A model generated the notes under the pieces. That model was not told the origin of the DNA. It saw nothing but the letters and a program-made list of their open reading frames with translations, and ran no database searches. The translations under genes were made by a program, and so were the position numbers. Shown piece after piece: positions 17,434 through 25,535 of a stretch of 64,000 bases of DNA (its first letter is position 1; each line of letters begins with the position of its first letter). Source of the stretch: Rhodospirillales bacterium (GTDB taxonomy: Bacteria > Pseudomonadota > Alphaproteobacteria > Reyranellales > Reyranellaceae); NCBI GenBank assembly GCA_016699855.1, contig CP064988.1, positions 3,252,501-3,316,500 of the forward strand, given 5' to 3'.

Positions 17434-18375
17434 ATGTGGGAACCCAGCGAACGCTATCCGGATCCGGCCGTCCGGTCGCTCGATCCGGCCTTCGACAAGT
17501 ACAAGCTCGCCTTGGCGTCGGTCGAGCGGCTGCACACGGGCTGCCGCTGGTCCGAGGGGCCGGTGTGGTTCGGCGACGGCCGCTACCTGTTGTGGAGCGA
17601 CATTCCCAACAACCGCATCCTGCGCTGGGACGAGGAGACCGGCGCGGTGTCGGCGTTCCGCAAGCCCTCGAACAACGCCAACGGCAACACCCGCGACCGC
17701 CAGGGCCGGCTGGTGACCTGCGAGCACGACTCGCGCCGCGTCACACGCACGGAGCACGACGGCTCCATCTCCGTGCTGGCCGATTCCTACCAGGGTCGCA
17801 AGCTCAACTCGCCCAACGACGTGGTGGTCGCGGCCGACGGCGCGGTGTGGTTCACCGATCCGCTGTTCGGCATCCTCGGCTACTACGAGGGGCACAAGGA
17901 CGAGTCCGAGAACAAGCCCGCCGTCTACCGGATCGATCCGCGGAGCGGCGAGACCGAGATGATGAACGACGAGATCCCCGGTCCCAACGGGCTGGCCTTC
18001 TCGCCGGACGGCCGGCTCCTCTACGTCGTGGCCTCCCGGGCCGCGCCGCACCGCACGATCCTGGCCTTCGACGTGCGCGACGGCGGGGGGCTGGGCAAGG
18101 CACGGGTCCTCGTCGACGCCGGGCCCGGTGGATCGCCCGACGGATTCCGCGTCGACGTCGACGGCAATCTCTGGTGCGGCTGGGGCATGGGCGCCAACGG
18201 CCTCGACGGCGTGCGGGTCTTCGACCCCGAGGGCAAGCCGATCGGCCACATCGCCCTGCCGGAGCGCTGCGCCAACCTCTGCTTCGGCGGACGCCACCGC
18301 AACCGCCTGTTCATGGCGGCCAGCCACGGCCTCTATTCGCTCTACGTCAACACCCAGGGCGTCGCCGGCGGGTGA
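17434..18375 (+). CDS. SMP-30/gluconolactonase family hydrolase
   Basis: A 313-residue six-bladed beta-propeller lactonase. Metal-site and family motifs are visible: 'WSEGPVWFGDGRYLLWSD' near residue 35, 'NGNTRDRQGRLVTCEHDSRRVTR' near 85, 'NSPNDVVVAADGAVWFTDP' near 125, 'GPNGLAFSPDGRLLYV' near 183 and 'PDGFRVDVDGNLWCG' near 233. The family hydrolyses sugar lactones or other lactones and esters with a divalent metal. GGGAGG precedes the ATG. It probably acts after an oxidoreductase that makes a lactone, but the pathway is unknown. Confidence 0.92.
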   Translation: MWEPSERYPDPAVRSLDPAFDKYKLALASVERLHTGCRWSEGPVWFGDGRYLLWSDIPNNRILRWDEETGAVSAFRKPSNNANGNTRDRQGRLVTCEHDSRRVTRTEHDGSISVLADSYQGRKLNSPNDVVVAADGAVWFTDPLFGILGYYEGHKDESENKPAVYRIDPRSGETEMMNDEIPGPNGLAFSPDGRLLYVVASRAAPHRTILAFDVRDGGGLGKARVLVDAGPGGSPDGFRVDVDGNLWCGWGMGANGLDGVRVFDPEGKPIGHIALPERCANLCFGGRHRNRLFMAASHGLYSLYVNTQGVAGG

Positions 18376-18383
18376 TCGACGCT

Positions 18384-18540
18384 TCCCTCTCCCGCTTGCG
18401 GGAGAGGGCGGGGCCCGTCGCGCGCAGCGCGATGGGAGGGTGAGGGGCCATGGACGCGGTGCCCGCCCGTGCGGTCCGATGCCCGTGCGTTTTCCCCTCA
18501 CCCCGGCCCTCTCCCGCGATCGGGAGAGGGAGCATGAGAG
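18384..18540. repeat. Pair of palindromic repeats between convergent genes
   Basis: 'ccctctcccgcttgcgggag' and 'ccctctcccgcgatcgggag' are two hairpins about 110 bases apart, and 'gcgcgcagcgcgatgggagg' lies between. The first lies just after the lactonase stop and the second just after the convergent SDR stop, so they may act as bidirectional transcription terminators. Confidence 0.6.
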
Positions 18541-18550
18541 TCCCGTCGCC

Positions 18551-19336
18551 CTACACCGCGAATCCGCCGTCGACCATCAGGGTCTGGCCGGTGATGTAGG
18601 TGGCGCGGTCCGAGACGAGAAAATCGACCGCGTCGGCGATCTCGCGCGCCGTGCCGATGCGGCGCAACGCGACCGTGTCCTTGGTGGCCTGCAGGAAGCG
18701 CTCGTCGAAATCGCCGGACGCCAGCAGCGCGTGGTACATGCCGTCGTCGATCACGCCGACGCCGACGCAGTTGGCGCGCACGCCGAAGCGGCCCTCCTCG
18801 GCGGCGACGCCCTTCACGATCTGCTCGACCGCCGCCTTGGGCGCCGCCGACAGGACGTCCTTGACCGCGTAGCGCCGGATCGCCGGCGTCGCGAGCGCCG
18901 CCACCACCCCGCGCGACTTGCGCAGATGCGGCAGGGCGGCGTGCACGACGTGGTAGCAGCCGAACACGTCGATGCCGACGGTGCGGCGGAACAGCGCCGG
19001 CTCGAGCCGGCTGATGTGGCGCATGTCGATGTAGGGGCCGGCGGCGTAGATCGCGGTGTGCACGCCGCCGAACCCGGCCGCCGCGTCCTCGACGAAGCGC
19101 GCCACCGCGGCGTCGTCCGTCAGATCGACGGCGGCGATCGTCGCGCGCCGGCCGGCCGCGCGCACGGCTTCCGCCGCCGCCTCGGCGCGTTCGGCGCCCT
19201 TGTGGTAGGTCAGCGCCACGTCGCTGCCCGACGCCGCCAGCGCCGCGCAGATCGCGGCGCCGATGCCGCCGGAGCCGCCGGCGACGACGGCGCAACCCTG
19301 CGCGTAGCGCGCGGCGGCGCGGGCGGTCTCGGCCAT
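18551..19336 (-). CDS. Divergent SDR-family protein
   Basis: A 261-residue SDR-fold protein. The nucleotide loop GGSGGIGAA (about 20-28) and a C-terminal 'ITGQTLMVDGGFAV' are intact. The catalytic YxxxK is not: the helix reads LSAAPKAAVEQIV, with Ser where Tyr should be, and the usual catalytic Ser strand reads VVAALATPA. It may have lost dehydrogenase activity or use different residues. A GAGGAAG site precedes the ATG. It is divergent from another SDR at 19496 across an AT-rich region with two operator-like repeats. Confidence 0.85.
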   Translation of the reverse strand: MAETARAAARYAQGCAVVAGGSGGIGAAICAALAASGSDVALTYHKGAERAEAAAEAVRAAGRRATIAAVDLTDDAAVARFVEDAAAGFGGVHTAIYAAGPYIDMRHISRLEPALFRRTVGIDVFGCYHVVHAALPHLRKSRGVVAALATPAIRRYAVKDVLSAAPKAAVEQIVKGVAAEEGRFGVRANCVGVGVIDDGMYHALLASGDFDERFLQATKDTVALRRIGTAREIADAVDFLVSDRATYITGQTLMVDGGFAV

Positions 19337-19401
19337 TGTCTTCCTCGCTCGTTCCCGGATCGCGGCGACTGTGCCGGCGCGGCCGCGCGCGAGTCAAATA
19401 A

Positions 19402-19422
19402 TTTCTAATCCAAGTTAGGAAA
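19402..19422. promoter_or_regulatory. Operator-like inverted repeat, copy 1
   Basis: TTTCTAA-tccaag-TTAGGAAA is an imperfect palindrome in a short AT-rich island between divergent SDR genes. It matches the pattern TCTAA-N6-TTAGA found again at 19449 and 23477. It is likely a binding site for a local regulator, perhaps the TetR protein at 24734. Confidence 0.55.
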
Positions 19423-19448
19423 TCGCCGCGGCCGGCTTGCGGATGGTT

Positions 19449-19464
19449 TCTAACCGGGAATAGA
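19449..19464. promoter_or_regulatory. Operator-like inverted repeat, copy 2
   Basis: TCTAA-ccggga-ATAGA, 45 bases from copy 1 and 32 bases before the GTG start at 19496. One half-site differs by one base from the TCTAA-N6-TTAGA pattern. Confidence 0.5.
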
Positions 19465-19495
19465 ATATCGCCGTGGACGGCCTCGGGGGCGCGCG

Positions 19496-20282
19496 GTGGA
19501 TCTCGGTTTCGACGGCAGGACGGTGATCGTCACGGGCGGCGCGTCCAATATCGGGCGGGCGATCTCGATGGAGTTCGCGCGCGAGGGCGCCGTGGTCGCG
19601 ATCCTCGACCGCGACACCGCCCAGGCGGCGAGGACGGTCGCGGAGATCGAGGCCGCCGGCGGCCGCGCGGCGGCCTTCGCGCTGGACGTCACCGACGTCG
19701 CCGCCACCAAGGCCGTGGTCGCGCGCGTCGAGGCCGATCTCGGCCCCGTCGCGGCGCTGGTCAACAACGTCGGCTGGAACGGCAAGGCCGAGTTCTTCCT
19801 CAACCTGACGCCGGAACGCTGGCGCCAGGCGTTCGAGCTGAACCTGTTCTCGACGCTCAACGTCACCCACGCCGCGCTGCCGGCCATGGTCGAGCGCCGC
19901 GCCGGCGCCATCGTCTCGATCGCCAGCGACGCGGCGTTCGGCGAGTTCCCGCATGGCCGACTACGGCGCGATGAAGGCCGGCGTGCTGGCGTTCACGCGC
20001 ACCATCGCCAAGGAATACGGCCGTTACGGAATCCGCGCCAACGCCGTCGCGCCCGGACTCGTCATCCCGCCCCCCGAGGCGATCGGCGAGGGCAGCCTGT
20101 GGAGCGTCGACATCGGCATGGGACCGAAGGAGATCCAGAACATCGAGTCGGGCATCCCCCTGCGCCGCCGCTCCGAGGCGGTCGACATCGCCTGGTCGGT
20201 GCTGTTCCTCGCCTCCGAGCGCGCGCGCCAGCTCACGGGCCAGGTGGTCAGCGTGTCCGGCGGCTTCATCATGCCGCGCTGA
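19496..20282 (+). pseudogene. SDR family oxidoreductase with a +1 frameshift
   Basis: The first frame encodes 150 residues of a classical SDR: TGGASNIG near residue 13, NNVG near 88, and the serine strand IVSIASDAAFGEF. The rest (YGAMK active site, 'YGIRANAVAPG', 'LTGQVVSVSGGFIMPR') is in another frame starting at 19953. The switch is at 19948-19950, where 'gagttcccgcatg' has one C more than the in-frame 'gagttccgcatg' would need. Joined, it is a complete SDR of about 261 residues. The start is a GTG. It could be a true pseudogene or a homopolymer assembly error. It lies 20 bases before the Rieske oxygenase gene. Confidence 0.8.
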
Positions 20283-20302
20283 CGCGGAGAGCGGGGAACG
20301 CC

Positions 20303-21451
20303 ATGCGCCAGTCGAAACAGCTCGAGCTCCTCGACCGCCTGGTCGGAATCGACACCTCGCAGCCGTGGGGCTACGCGCCCGCCAGCATGCGCAACCCCGC
20401 CTCGGCCTATGTCGATCCGGCGCGCTTCCAGAAGGAGATGCGCGTGCTGTTCCGGGAGCGGCCGCAATTCGTCGGCCTGACCGGCGAATGCGCGAAGCCC
20501 GGCGCCTACATGACGGCGACGCTCGGCGGCGTGCCGATCGCGGTGGTGCGGCAGCCGGACGGCACGCTGCGCGCGCTGGTCAACGCCTGCCGCCACCGCG
20601 GCGCGACGCTGCTGGAGGGCGCCGGCGACGGCGGCATGCGGCGCATCGTCTGCCCGTACCACGGCTGGACCTACGACACCGATGGACGTCTGGTCGGCCG
20701 TCCCGCCGCCGGCACCGGTTTCGACGATCTGGCCACGCGCTGCGACCTGCACGCGCGGGCGGTGTCGGAGAAGCACGGCATGATCTTCGTGCATCCCGAC
20801 AGCGACGCGCCGTTCGACGTCGACGATTCGCTGCATGGGGCGGAGGACGAGCTGGCCGACTACGGGCTGGCGGACTACGTCCACGTCGAGACGCGCGTCA
20901 ACACGTGGCGCATGAACTGGAAACTGGTGCTCGACACCTTCACCGAATCCTACCACATCCGGTTTCTGCACAAGGATTCGATCGCGCCGTACTTCATGAC
21001 CGACGTGCTGTTCGATCCGTTCGGACCGCATCCCCGCACCATCGGCCTGCGCAAGAGCGTGGTCGACCAGTTCGCCACCACGCCGCGCGAGCAGTGGCGG
21101 TTGCTGCCGTACTCGACGACGCAGTACATCCTCGTGCCCAACGGGCTGGTCACCTACCAGCTCGACCACATCGAGGTGTGGCGCGTGACGCCGATCGACG
21201 TCGGCAGCGTGCGCGTCGCCACCAGCATCTTCGCGCCCGAGGCGCCGAAGGACGACAAGGCGCTGCGCCACTGGACGCGGAACCTCGACATCCTTCTGAA
21301 GGTCACGGAGAGCGAGGATTTCCCGTTGATGGAGGGCATCCAGCGCAACCTCGAATCCGGCGCCCTGCCGGAGCTGGTCTACGGCCGCATCGAGCCGGCG
21401 CTGGCGCACATGCACGCCTCGATCAACCGCGCCCTCGACGAGGCGGCTTAG
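20303..21451 (+). CDS. Rieske aromatic ring-hydroxylating oxygenase alpha subunit
   Basis: A 382-residue oxygenase alpha subunit. The Rieske 2Fe-2S ligands are Cys96, His98, Cys117 and His120 (CRH...CPYHGW). The mononuclear iron site lies in 'DTFTESYHIRFLH' near residue 216. The length is shorter than naphthalene-type alpha subunits and fits the vanillate/phenylpropionate-like or phthalate-like groups. No beta subunit follows directly; the nearest one (21651-22169) is on the other strand with a second alpha gene. It presumably works with the preceding SDR, which could dehydrogenate a cis-diol. Substrate unknown. Confidence 0.9.
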   Translation: MRQSKQLELLDRLVGIDTSQPWGYAPASMRNPASAYVDPARFQKEMRVLFRERPQFVGLTGECAKPGAYMTATLGGVPIAVVRQPDGTLRALVNACRHRGATLLEGAGDGGMRRIVCPYHGWTYDTDGRLVGRPAAGTGFDDLATRCDLHARAVSEKHGMIFVHPDSDAPFDVDDSLHGAEDELADYGLADYVHVETRVNTWRMNWKLVLDTFTESYHIRFLHKDSIAPYFMTDVLFDPFGPHPRTIGLRKSVVDQFATTPREQWRLLPYSTTQYILVPNGLVTYQLDHIEVWRVTPIDVGSVRVATSIFAPEAPKDDKALRHWTRNLDILLKVTESEDFPLMEGIQRNLESGALPELVYGRIEPALAHMHASINRALDEAA

Positions 21452-21464
21452 CGCCGGTGTGCCT

Positions 21465-21625
21465 GGTCCAGCGTCGAGGTCCTTCGCCGCGCTCGGGACG
21501 ACGTGATGGCAGAACCTCGGGTGCTCGGACGCTGACCTTCGCCGCGGTCAGGATGACGATTTCCTTCACGTGGCGTCTTCACCACGTCGTCCTGAACTGA
21601 GCGCAGGACCTCTATACCCGTCCGA
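21465..21625. repeat. Diverged palindromic repeat cluster
   Basis: 'ggtccttcgccgcgctcggg', 'ctgaccttcgccgcggtcagg' and 'gtcgtcctgaactgagcgcaggacct' are fragments of the dispersed repeat, between convergent oxygenase genes. No coding sequence is seen in 21452-21650. Confidence 0.5.
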
Positions 21626-21650
21626 CACGCGGCCTCGGGGGTGTGGCCCC

Positions 21651-22169
21651 TCAGATCAGGAACGCCAGGTTCGGCAGCGGCGCTTCCGACGTCACCAGCT
21701 CGACCGTCTTCGCCGACATCCGCAGCGCGCCGTCGACGCGGCGGAGGTGGTGCGTGGCGCGGCCCGGCCAGACGCGCAGCGCGCCGGTGGATTGCGCCGC
21801 CAGTTCGTAGAGCACGAAGTTCGATCCCGTCGCGTAGGTACCGGCGGCGTCGTTGGCCGCCAGCACCTCGATGTTCGACACGATCCGCCGCATCGGCGAG
21901 ACCGGCGTCTGGGCGTGGCGCAGGCCGGTGCCGAGCTGGCGGATGCGCGTCGCCAACCGGGCGCGGTTGTCGTTGATGTAGGAGAGCCGGTCGGCGGGAT
22001 CGTGGTCGGCTGGGCCCTTGGGCACCCAGTAGTGGAAGTCGTCGGTGACCAGCGCCTCCCACTCGGCGTGGCGCGACTCGTCGGCCAGCCGCGCCTCGAG
22101 GTACAGGAACGCCTCCAGTTCGCGCCGCAGCGCCTCCGGGACCGAGACCGCCGGCGCCGCCGGGCTCAT
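21651..22169 (-). CDS. Aromatic-ring-hydroxylating dioxygenase beta subunit
   Basis: A 172-residue protein with the SnoaL-like fold of oxygenase beta subunits. 'EAFLYLEARLADESRHAEWEALVTDDFHYWVP' near residue 15 and 'PVSPMRRIVSNIEV' near 90 are characteristic. It is structural and helps form the alpha3beta3 oxygenase. Its start overlaps the stop of the alpha gene (22166-22169, ATGA), so the two are translationally coupled. Confidence 0.9.
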   Translation of the reverse strand: MSPAAPAVSVPEALRRELEAFLYLEARLADESRHAEWEALVTDDFHYWVPKGPADHDPADRLSYINDNRARLATRIRQLGTGLRHAQTPVSPMRRIVSNIEVLAANDAAGTYATGSNFVLYELAAQSTGALRVWPGRATHHLRRVDGALRMSAKTVELVTSEAPLPNLAFLI

Positions 22170-23440
22170 GCGCGCGCCTCCATCACCTGGCGGTAGTGGC
22201 GCCAGAAACCGCGGTTGGTGGTCTCGTCGCTGATATGGCCGACGCGGCTACCGCCCGCGCCGCGCGTCTCGCGCGCCCGGCCGCGCGTGAGATCGATCCA
22301 GCCCAGTGCTCCGCCGTTCCCGGAATCCGCCGTCGCGCCGGCGAACGACATCTGCATGCGCTCGGCCACGACGGCGTCGTCCGGCACGATGAAGCTGGCC
22401 GGCCCCAGCGCGGCCTCGGATTGCCGCAGCAGGCGGCGGTTGAACGCCGCGTCGACGCCGTCGAACTGCACGACGGTATGGTGGTGGACGGTGGCGCCGA
22501 CGCCGAGCGGCTCGATGCGCGCGATGTTCAGCTCGCCCAGAAACAGGTTGGGGAAGATGAAGGCGTGCGGCGGCCCGTCATGCAGCGCCGCCGCCGCCCG
22601 CGCGGCGCCCAGCCGGGCGGTCAGCGCGTCGCAATACGCCGACACCTTGGCGCGCGCGCTGCCCAGCCACGACAGCTCACCCTTGTAGCTGGGGCGCATG
22701 TCGAGCTCGACATGGCCGCCGCCGTGGTCGACCGCCAGCGAGGCGTTGGCCTTCTCGCCGCCGACCACCGTCTCCTTGTAGTAGCTGTCGGCGGCGCGCA
22801 GCATCGAGGCGTGGACGAAGTCGAGGTGGTAGCCGTCGTTGTCGCTCTCCGGCCACATCTTCCAGTTCGAGTCGATCCGATGGCCGATCCAGCCGGCGTC
22901 GAAGCGCAGCGCGCCGGTCGGCGACAGATCGCACAGCCGGTCGAGCAGGGCGCGGCCGGCGCTCCCGAGATGCGCCGCCAGCGGACCGGCGTCGCCGGAG
23001 ATGTTCGCGAACACGAAGCCGCGGTGCGAATCGACCGCGCCGGGACGGTCCAGACCGAGCGCCGCGCGGTCGCCGTCGAAGCCGCTGACGAACGGGACCG
23101 AGCGTAGCGCGCCGTCGAGGCCGAAGGTCCAGCCGTGGTAGGCGCACTGGAACGCTTTGGCGTTGCCGCGCTCGCGCACGCACAGCCGGTTGCCGCGGTG
23201 GGCGCAGCGGTTGGCCAGCGCGTGCACCGCGCCGCTTCCGTCGCGCGTCATCAGGACCGGCTCGAGCCCGATCCGGCGCGCCACCCAGTCGCCGGCGGCG
23301 GGAATCTCCGACTCGTGGCCGACGAACACCCAGCCGCGGCGGAACACGCGGTCCATCTCCTCGGCGAACACGGCCGGGTCCGTGTACAGGCTGCCGTGCA
23401 CGCGGTCCTCGTGGACCAGCGCCGCGTAGGGAACGCCCAT
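22166..23440 (-). CDS. Rieske dioxygenase alpha subunit
   Basis: A 424-residue catalytic subunit. The Rieske ligands are Cys79, His81, Cys99 and His102 (CAHRG...CAYHGW). The mononuclear Fe site is in 'WPESDNDGYHLDFVHASML' near residue 207. Its size and a coupled beta subunit place it with two-subunit benzoate/anthranilate-like dioxygenases. No ferredoxin or reductase gene is present in the neighbourhood, so electron transfer must come from elsewhere. A GGAGG site precedes the ATG. Its promoter region is shared with the flavin monooxygenase at 23551 and holds a perfect operator-like repeat. Confidence 0.91.
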   Translation of the reverse strand: MGVPYAALVHEDRVHGSLYTDPAVFAEEMDRVFRRGWVFVGHESEIPAAGDWVARRIGLEPVLMTRDGSGAVHALANRCAHRGNRLCVRERGNAKAFQCAYHGWTFGLDGALRSVPFVSGFDGDRAALGLDRPGAVDSHRGFVFANISGDAGPLAAHLGSAGRALLDRLCDLSPTGALRFDAGWIGHRIDSNWKMWPESDNDGYHLDFVHASMLRAADSYYKETVVGGEKANASLAVDHGGGHVELDMRPSYKGELSWLGSARAKVSAYCDALTARLGAARAAAALHDGPPHAFIFPNLFLGELNIARIEPLGVGATVHHHTVVQFDGVDAAFNRRLLRQSEAALGPASFIVPDDAVVAERMQMSFAGATADSGNGGALGWIDLTRGRARETRGAGGSRVGHISDETTNRGFWRHYRQVMEARA

Positions 23441-23476
23441 CTCCCGCCTCCCCGGTCCGACGATACCGGTTGATAT

Positions 23477-23492
23477 TCTAATTCATTTTAGA
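23477..23492. promoter_or_regulatory. Operator-like inverted repeat, copy 3
   Basis: TCTAA-ttcatt-TTAGA, a perfect 5-6-5 inverted repeat in an AT-rich island between the divergent dioxygenase alpha gene and the flavin monooxygenase gene. It is the best match of three similar sites. Confidence 0.6.
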
Positions 23493-23550
23493 TTATCGTC
23501 CATCCCCGGGGCGGCCGCAAGCCGCCCGCGCCACGCGGAAGGGGACGGCG

Positions 23551-24651
23551 ATGGACGTCGGCATTCAGATGGTGTTCTCGAGCCATGGCTGGCCGGGGAT
23601 CTCCGACGGGCAGGTGGTCGACGAGGAGCTGCGCCTGGCGCGGCTGGCCGACGATCTCGGCTTCGACGTCGTGTGGTCGGTCGAGCACCATTTCTTCGAC
23701 TACTCGTTCTGCCCCGACAACGCGCAGCTTCTGTCGTGGGTGGCGGCGGCGACGAAGAACGTGGATGTCGGCACGGCGGCGGTGATCCTGCCGTGGAACG
23801 AGCCGCTGCGGGTCGCCGAGAAGATCGCGCTGCTCGACCATCTGGCCCGCGGCCGCCTGCGCTTCGGCATCGGCCGCGGCCTGTCGCGGCGCGAGTTCGC
23901 CGCCTTCCGCGGCATCGCCATGGACGAATCGCGCGAGCGCTTCGACGAGGCCGCGGAGATGATCCTCGAGGCGCTGCGCACGGGATTCATCGAGGGCAAT
24001 GGCAAGTTCTACCCGCAGCCGCGCGCCGAGATCCGGCCGCGTCCGTCGCGCAGCTTCGCCGACCGGCTCTACGCCGTGGCGTCGAGCGACGATTCGATCG
24101 AGTCGGCTGCCCGCATCAAGGCCACGATGGTGATGTTCGCCGACCGATCGTGGGACCACCGCATGCCGTCGATCGAGCGGCACCGGACGCGCTTCCAGGA
24201 GCTGCACGGCGTCGCCGCGCCGCCGCCGCTGACCTGCGACTACTGCGTCGTCGCGCCGACCACGGACGAGGCGAAGGACCTGGCGACCCGGCACATGGGC
24301 ACCTACCTCGAGAGCGTGCTTGAGCACTACGAGGTGATGGGCTCGCATTTCGCCACCACCAAGGGCTACGGCGCCTATGCCGCCGCCTCGGAGGTGCTGC
24401 GCCGCATCGGCGAGAGCGGCTTCCTCAAGGGTTTCATGCAGGCCTCGGCCTGGGGCACGCCCGACGACGTGCTGCGGACGCTGGAGGCGCGCCGCGCGCT
24501 GCTCGGCCCGTTCGAGCTGGCGACCTCGTTCCGCTACGGCGGCATGCCGTTCGACAAGGTCGAGCGCTCGCTGCGGCTGTTCGCCAAGGAGGTCCTGCCG
24601 GTGCTCAAGACCTGGGACGTGGCCGCGACGAAACGCGTCGCCGCCGCCTAG
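23551..24651 (+). CDS. LLM class flavin-dependent oxidoreductase
   Basis: A 366-residue luciferase-like monooxygenase. The N-terminal strand MDVGIQMVFSS is followed by 'DVVWSVEHHFFDYSFCPDN' near residue 45, 'TAAVILPWNEPLRVAEKIALLDHLARGRLRFGIGRGLSRREFAAF' near 75-118, typical of the bacterial luciferase alpha-like group. It uses reduced flavin and O2. It lies downstream of the shared operator region and 82 bases upstream of a TetR gene on the same strand. It may take part in the same degradative route as the Rieske systems. Confidence 0.9.
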   Translation: MDVGIQMVFSSHGWPGISDGQVVDEELRLARLADDLGFDVVWSVEHHFFDYSFCPDNAQLLSWVAAATKNVDVGTAAVILPWNEPLRVAEKIALLDHLARGRLRFGIGRGLSRREFAAFRGIAMDESRERFDEAAEMILEALRTGFIEGNGKFYPQPRAEIRPRPSRSFADRLYAVASSDDSIESAARIKATMVMFADRSWDHRMPSIERHRTRFQELHGVAAPPPLTCDYCVVAPTTDEAKDLATRHMGTYLESVLEHYEVMGSHFATTKGYGAYAAASEVLRRIGESGFLKGFMQASAWGTPDDVLRTLEARRALLGPFELATSFRYGGMPFDKVERSLRLFAKEVLPVLKTWDVAATKRVAAA

Positions 24652-24733
24652 GCCGCGCGCGTGGACGCCGCCGCGCCGGAGCGCCACAATCGGCCGGCGG
24701 CGGATCGGGCCGGAACCAGCGGGGGCGTTTGAC

Positions 24734-25375
24734 ATGGCGCGGGCGGCGACGGCGGGCAGGCGGCGGGCGGCGGTGGAACCGGCGGCGCCGACCAAGGCCG
24801 AGGCCACGCGCCAACGCATCCTCGACGCCGCCGCGCGGGTCTTCGCCCGGCGTGGCTACGCCGACACGCGGCTGAGCGACATCGCCGATGAGGCCGGCAC
24901 CTTCGCCGGCAGCATCTACTACTACTTCGACTCGCGCGAGACGCTGGTCGCCGAGGTGCTGGACATCGGCGTGCGGCGCGTGTTCGACGCGGTGCGCGCC
25001 GACATCGAGGCGCTACCGGCGGGCGCTGGACACCGCGAGCGCATCGCCGCGGCGATCCACGCCCATCTCGCCTTCACCCTGTCGATCGACGATTTCGCGA
25101 CCGCCAACCAGCGCCTGTTCGCTCAGGTGCCGGCCGAGATCCGCCAGCGCCATATCCACGTCCATCGCGCCTACGGCGACTACTGGCGCAAGCTGCTCGA
25201 GGCCGCGCGCCGCGGCGGCGCCATCCGCCGCGACCTCGACCTCTCGGTGCTGCGCCTGCAGCTGCTGGGCGCGATCAACTGGTCGCTGGAGTGGTACAAA
25301 CCCGGCAGGCGCTCCGTGCGCCAGATCGCCAACCAGCTCGCGGACATGGTGTTCGACGGCGTCGCGCCCAAGTGA
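24734..25375 (+). CDS. TetR/AcrR family transcriptional regulator
   Basis: A 213-residue regulator. The N-terminal helix-turn-helix spans about residues 22-68: 'RQRILDAAARVFARRGYADTRLSDIADEAGTFAGSIYYYFDSRETLVAEVL'. The C-terminal ligand domain resembles KstR2/PaaR-type fatty-acid or CoA-ester sensors (TetR_C_33-like), but that is a loose comparison. It follows the flavin monooxygenase gene and is the only regulator in the 18.5-27 kb catabolic region, so it is the best candidate to bind the TCTAA-N6-TTAGA sites. An acidic, Arg-rich leader precedes the HTH. Confidence 0.9.
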   Translation: MARAATAGRRRAAVEPAAPTKAEATRQRILDAAARVFARRGYADTRLSDIADEAGTFAGSIYYYFDSRETLVAEVLDIGVRRVFDAVRADIEALPAGAGHRERIAAAIHAHLAFTLSIDDFATANQRLFAQVPAEIRQRHIHVHRAYGDYWRKLLEAARRGGAIRRDLDLSVLRLQLLGAINWSLEWYKPGRRSVRQIANQLADMVFDGVAPK

Positions 25376-25419
25376 CGCGGGCGGGGCCGCCGTCGAATGC
25401 CGAGGCGTCGCGCCGCCGA

Positions 25420-25530
25420 GGGGGGCTCGCTGCGCTCGGGACGACGATGTGGCGCGCGATGCCCGGTTCCTGTCGGCCTGAACGCGGCGAAGAACCTCCA
25501 CTCCGCCGCGTCGGGAGCGTTGACCTGACG
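25420..25530. repeat. Partial palindromic repeat
   Basis: 'gctcgctgcgctcgggacgac' and 'gaacgcggcgaagaacctccactccgccgcgtcggg'-like fragments of the dispersed repeat, between convergent genes. No gene seen in 25376-25535. Confidence 0.45.
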
Positions 25531-25535
25531 ACCCG

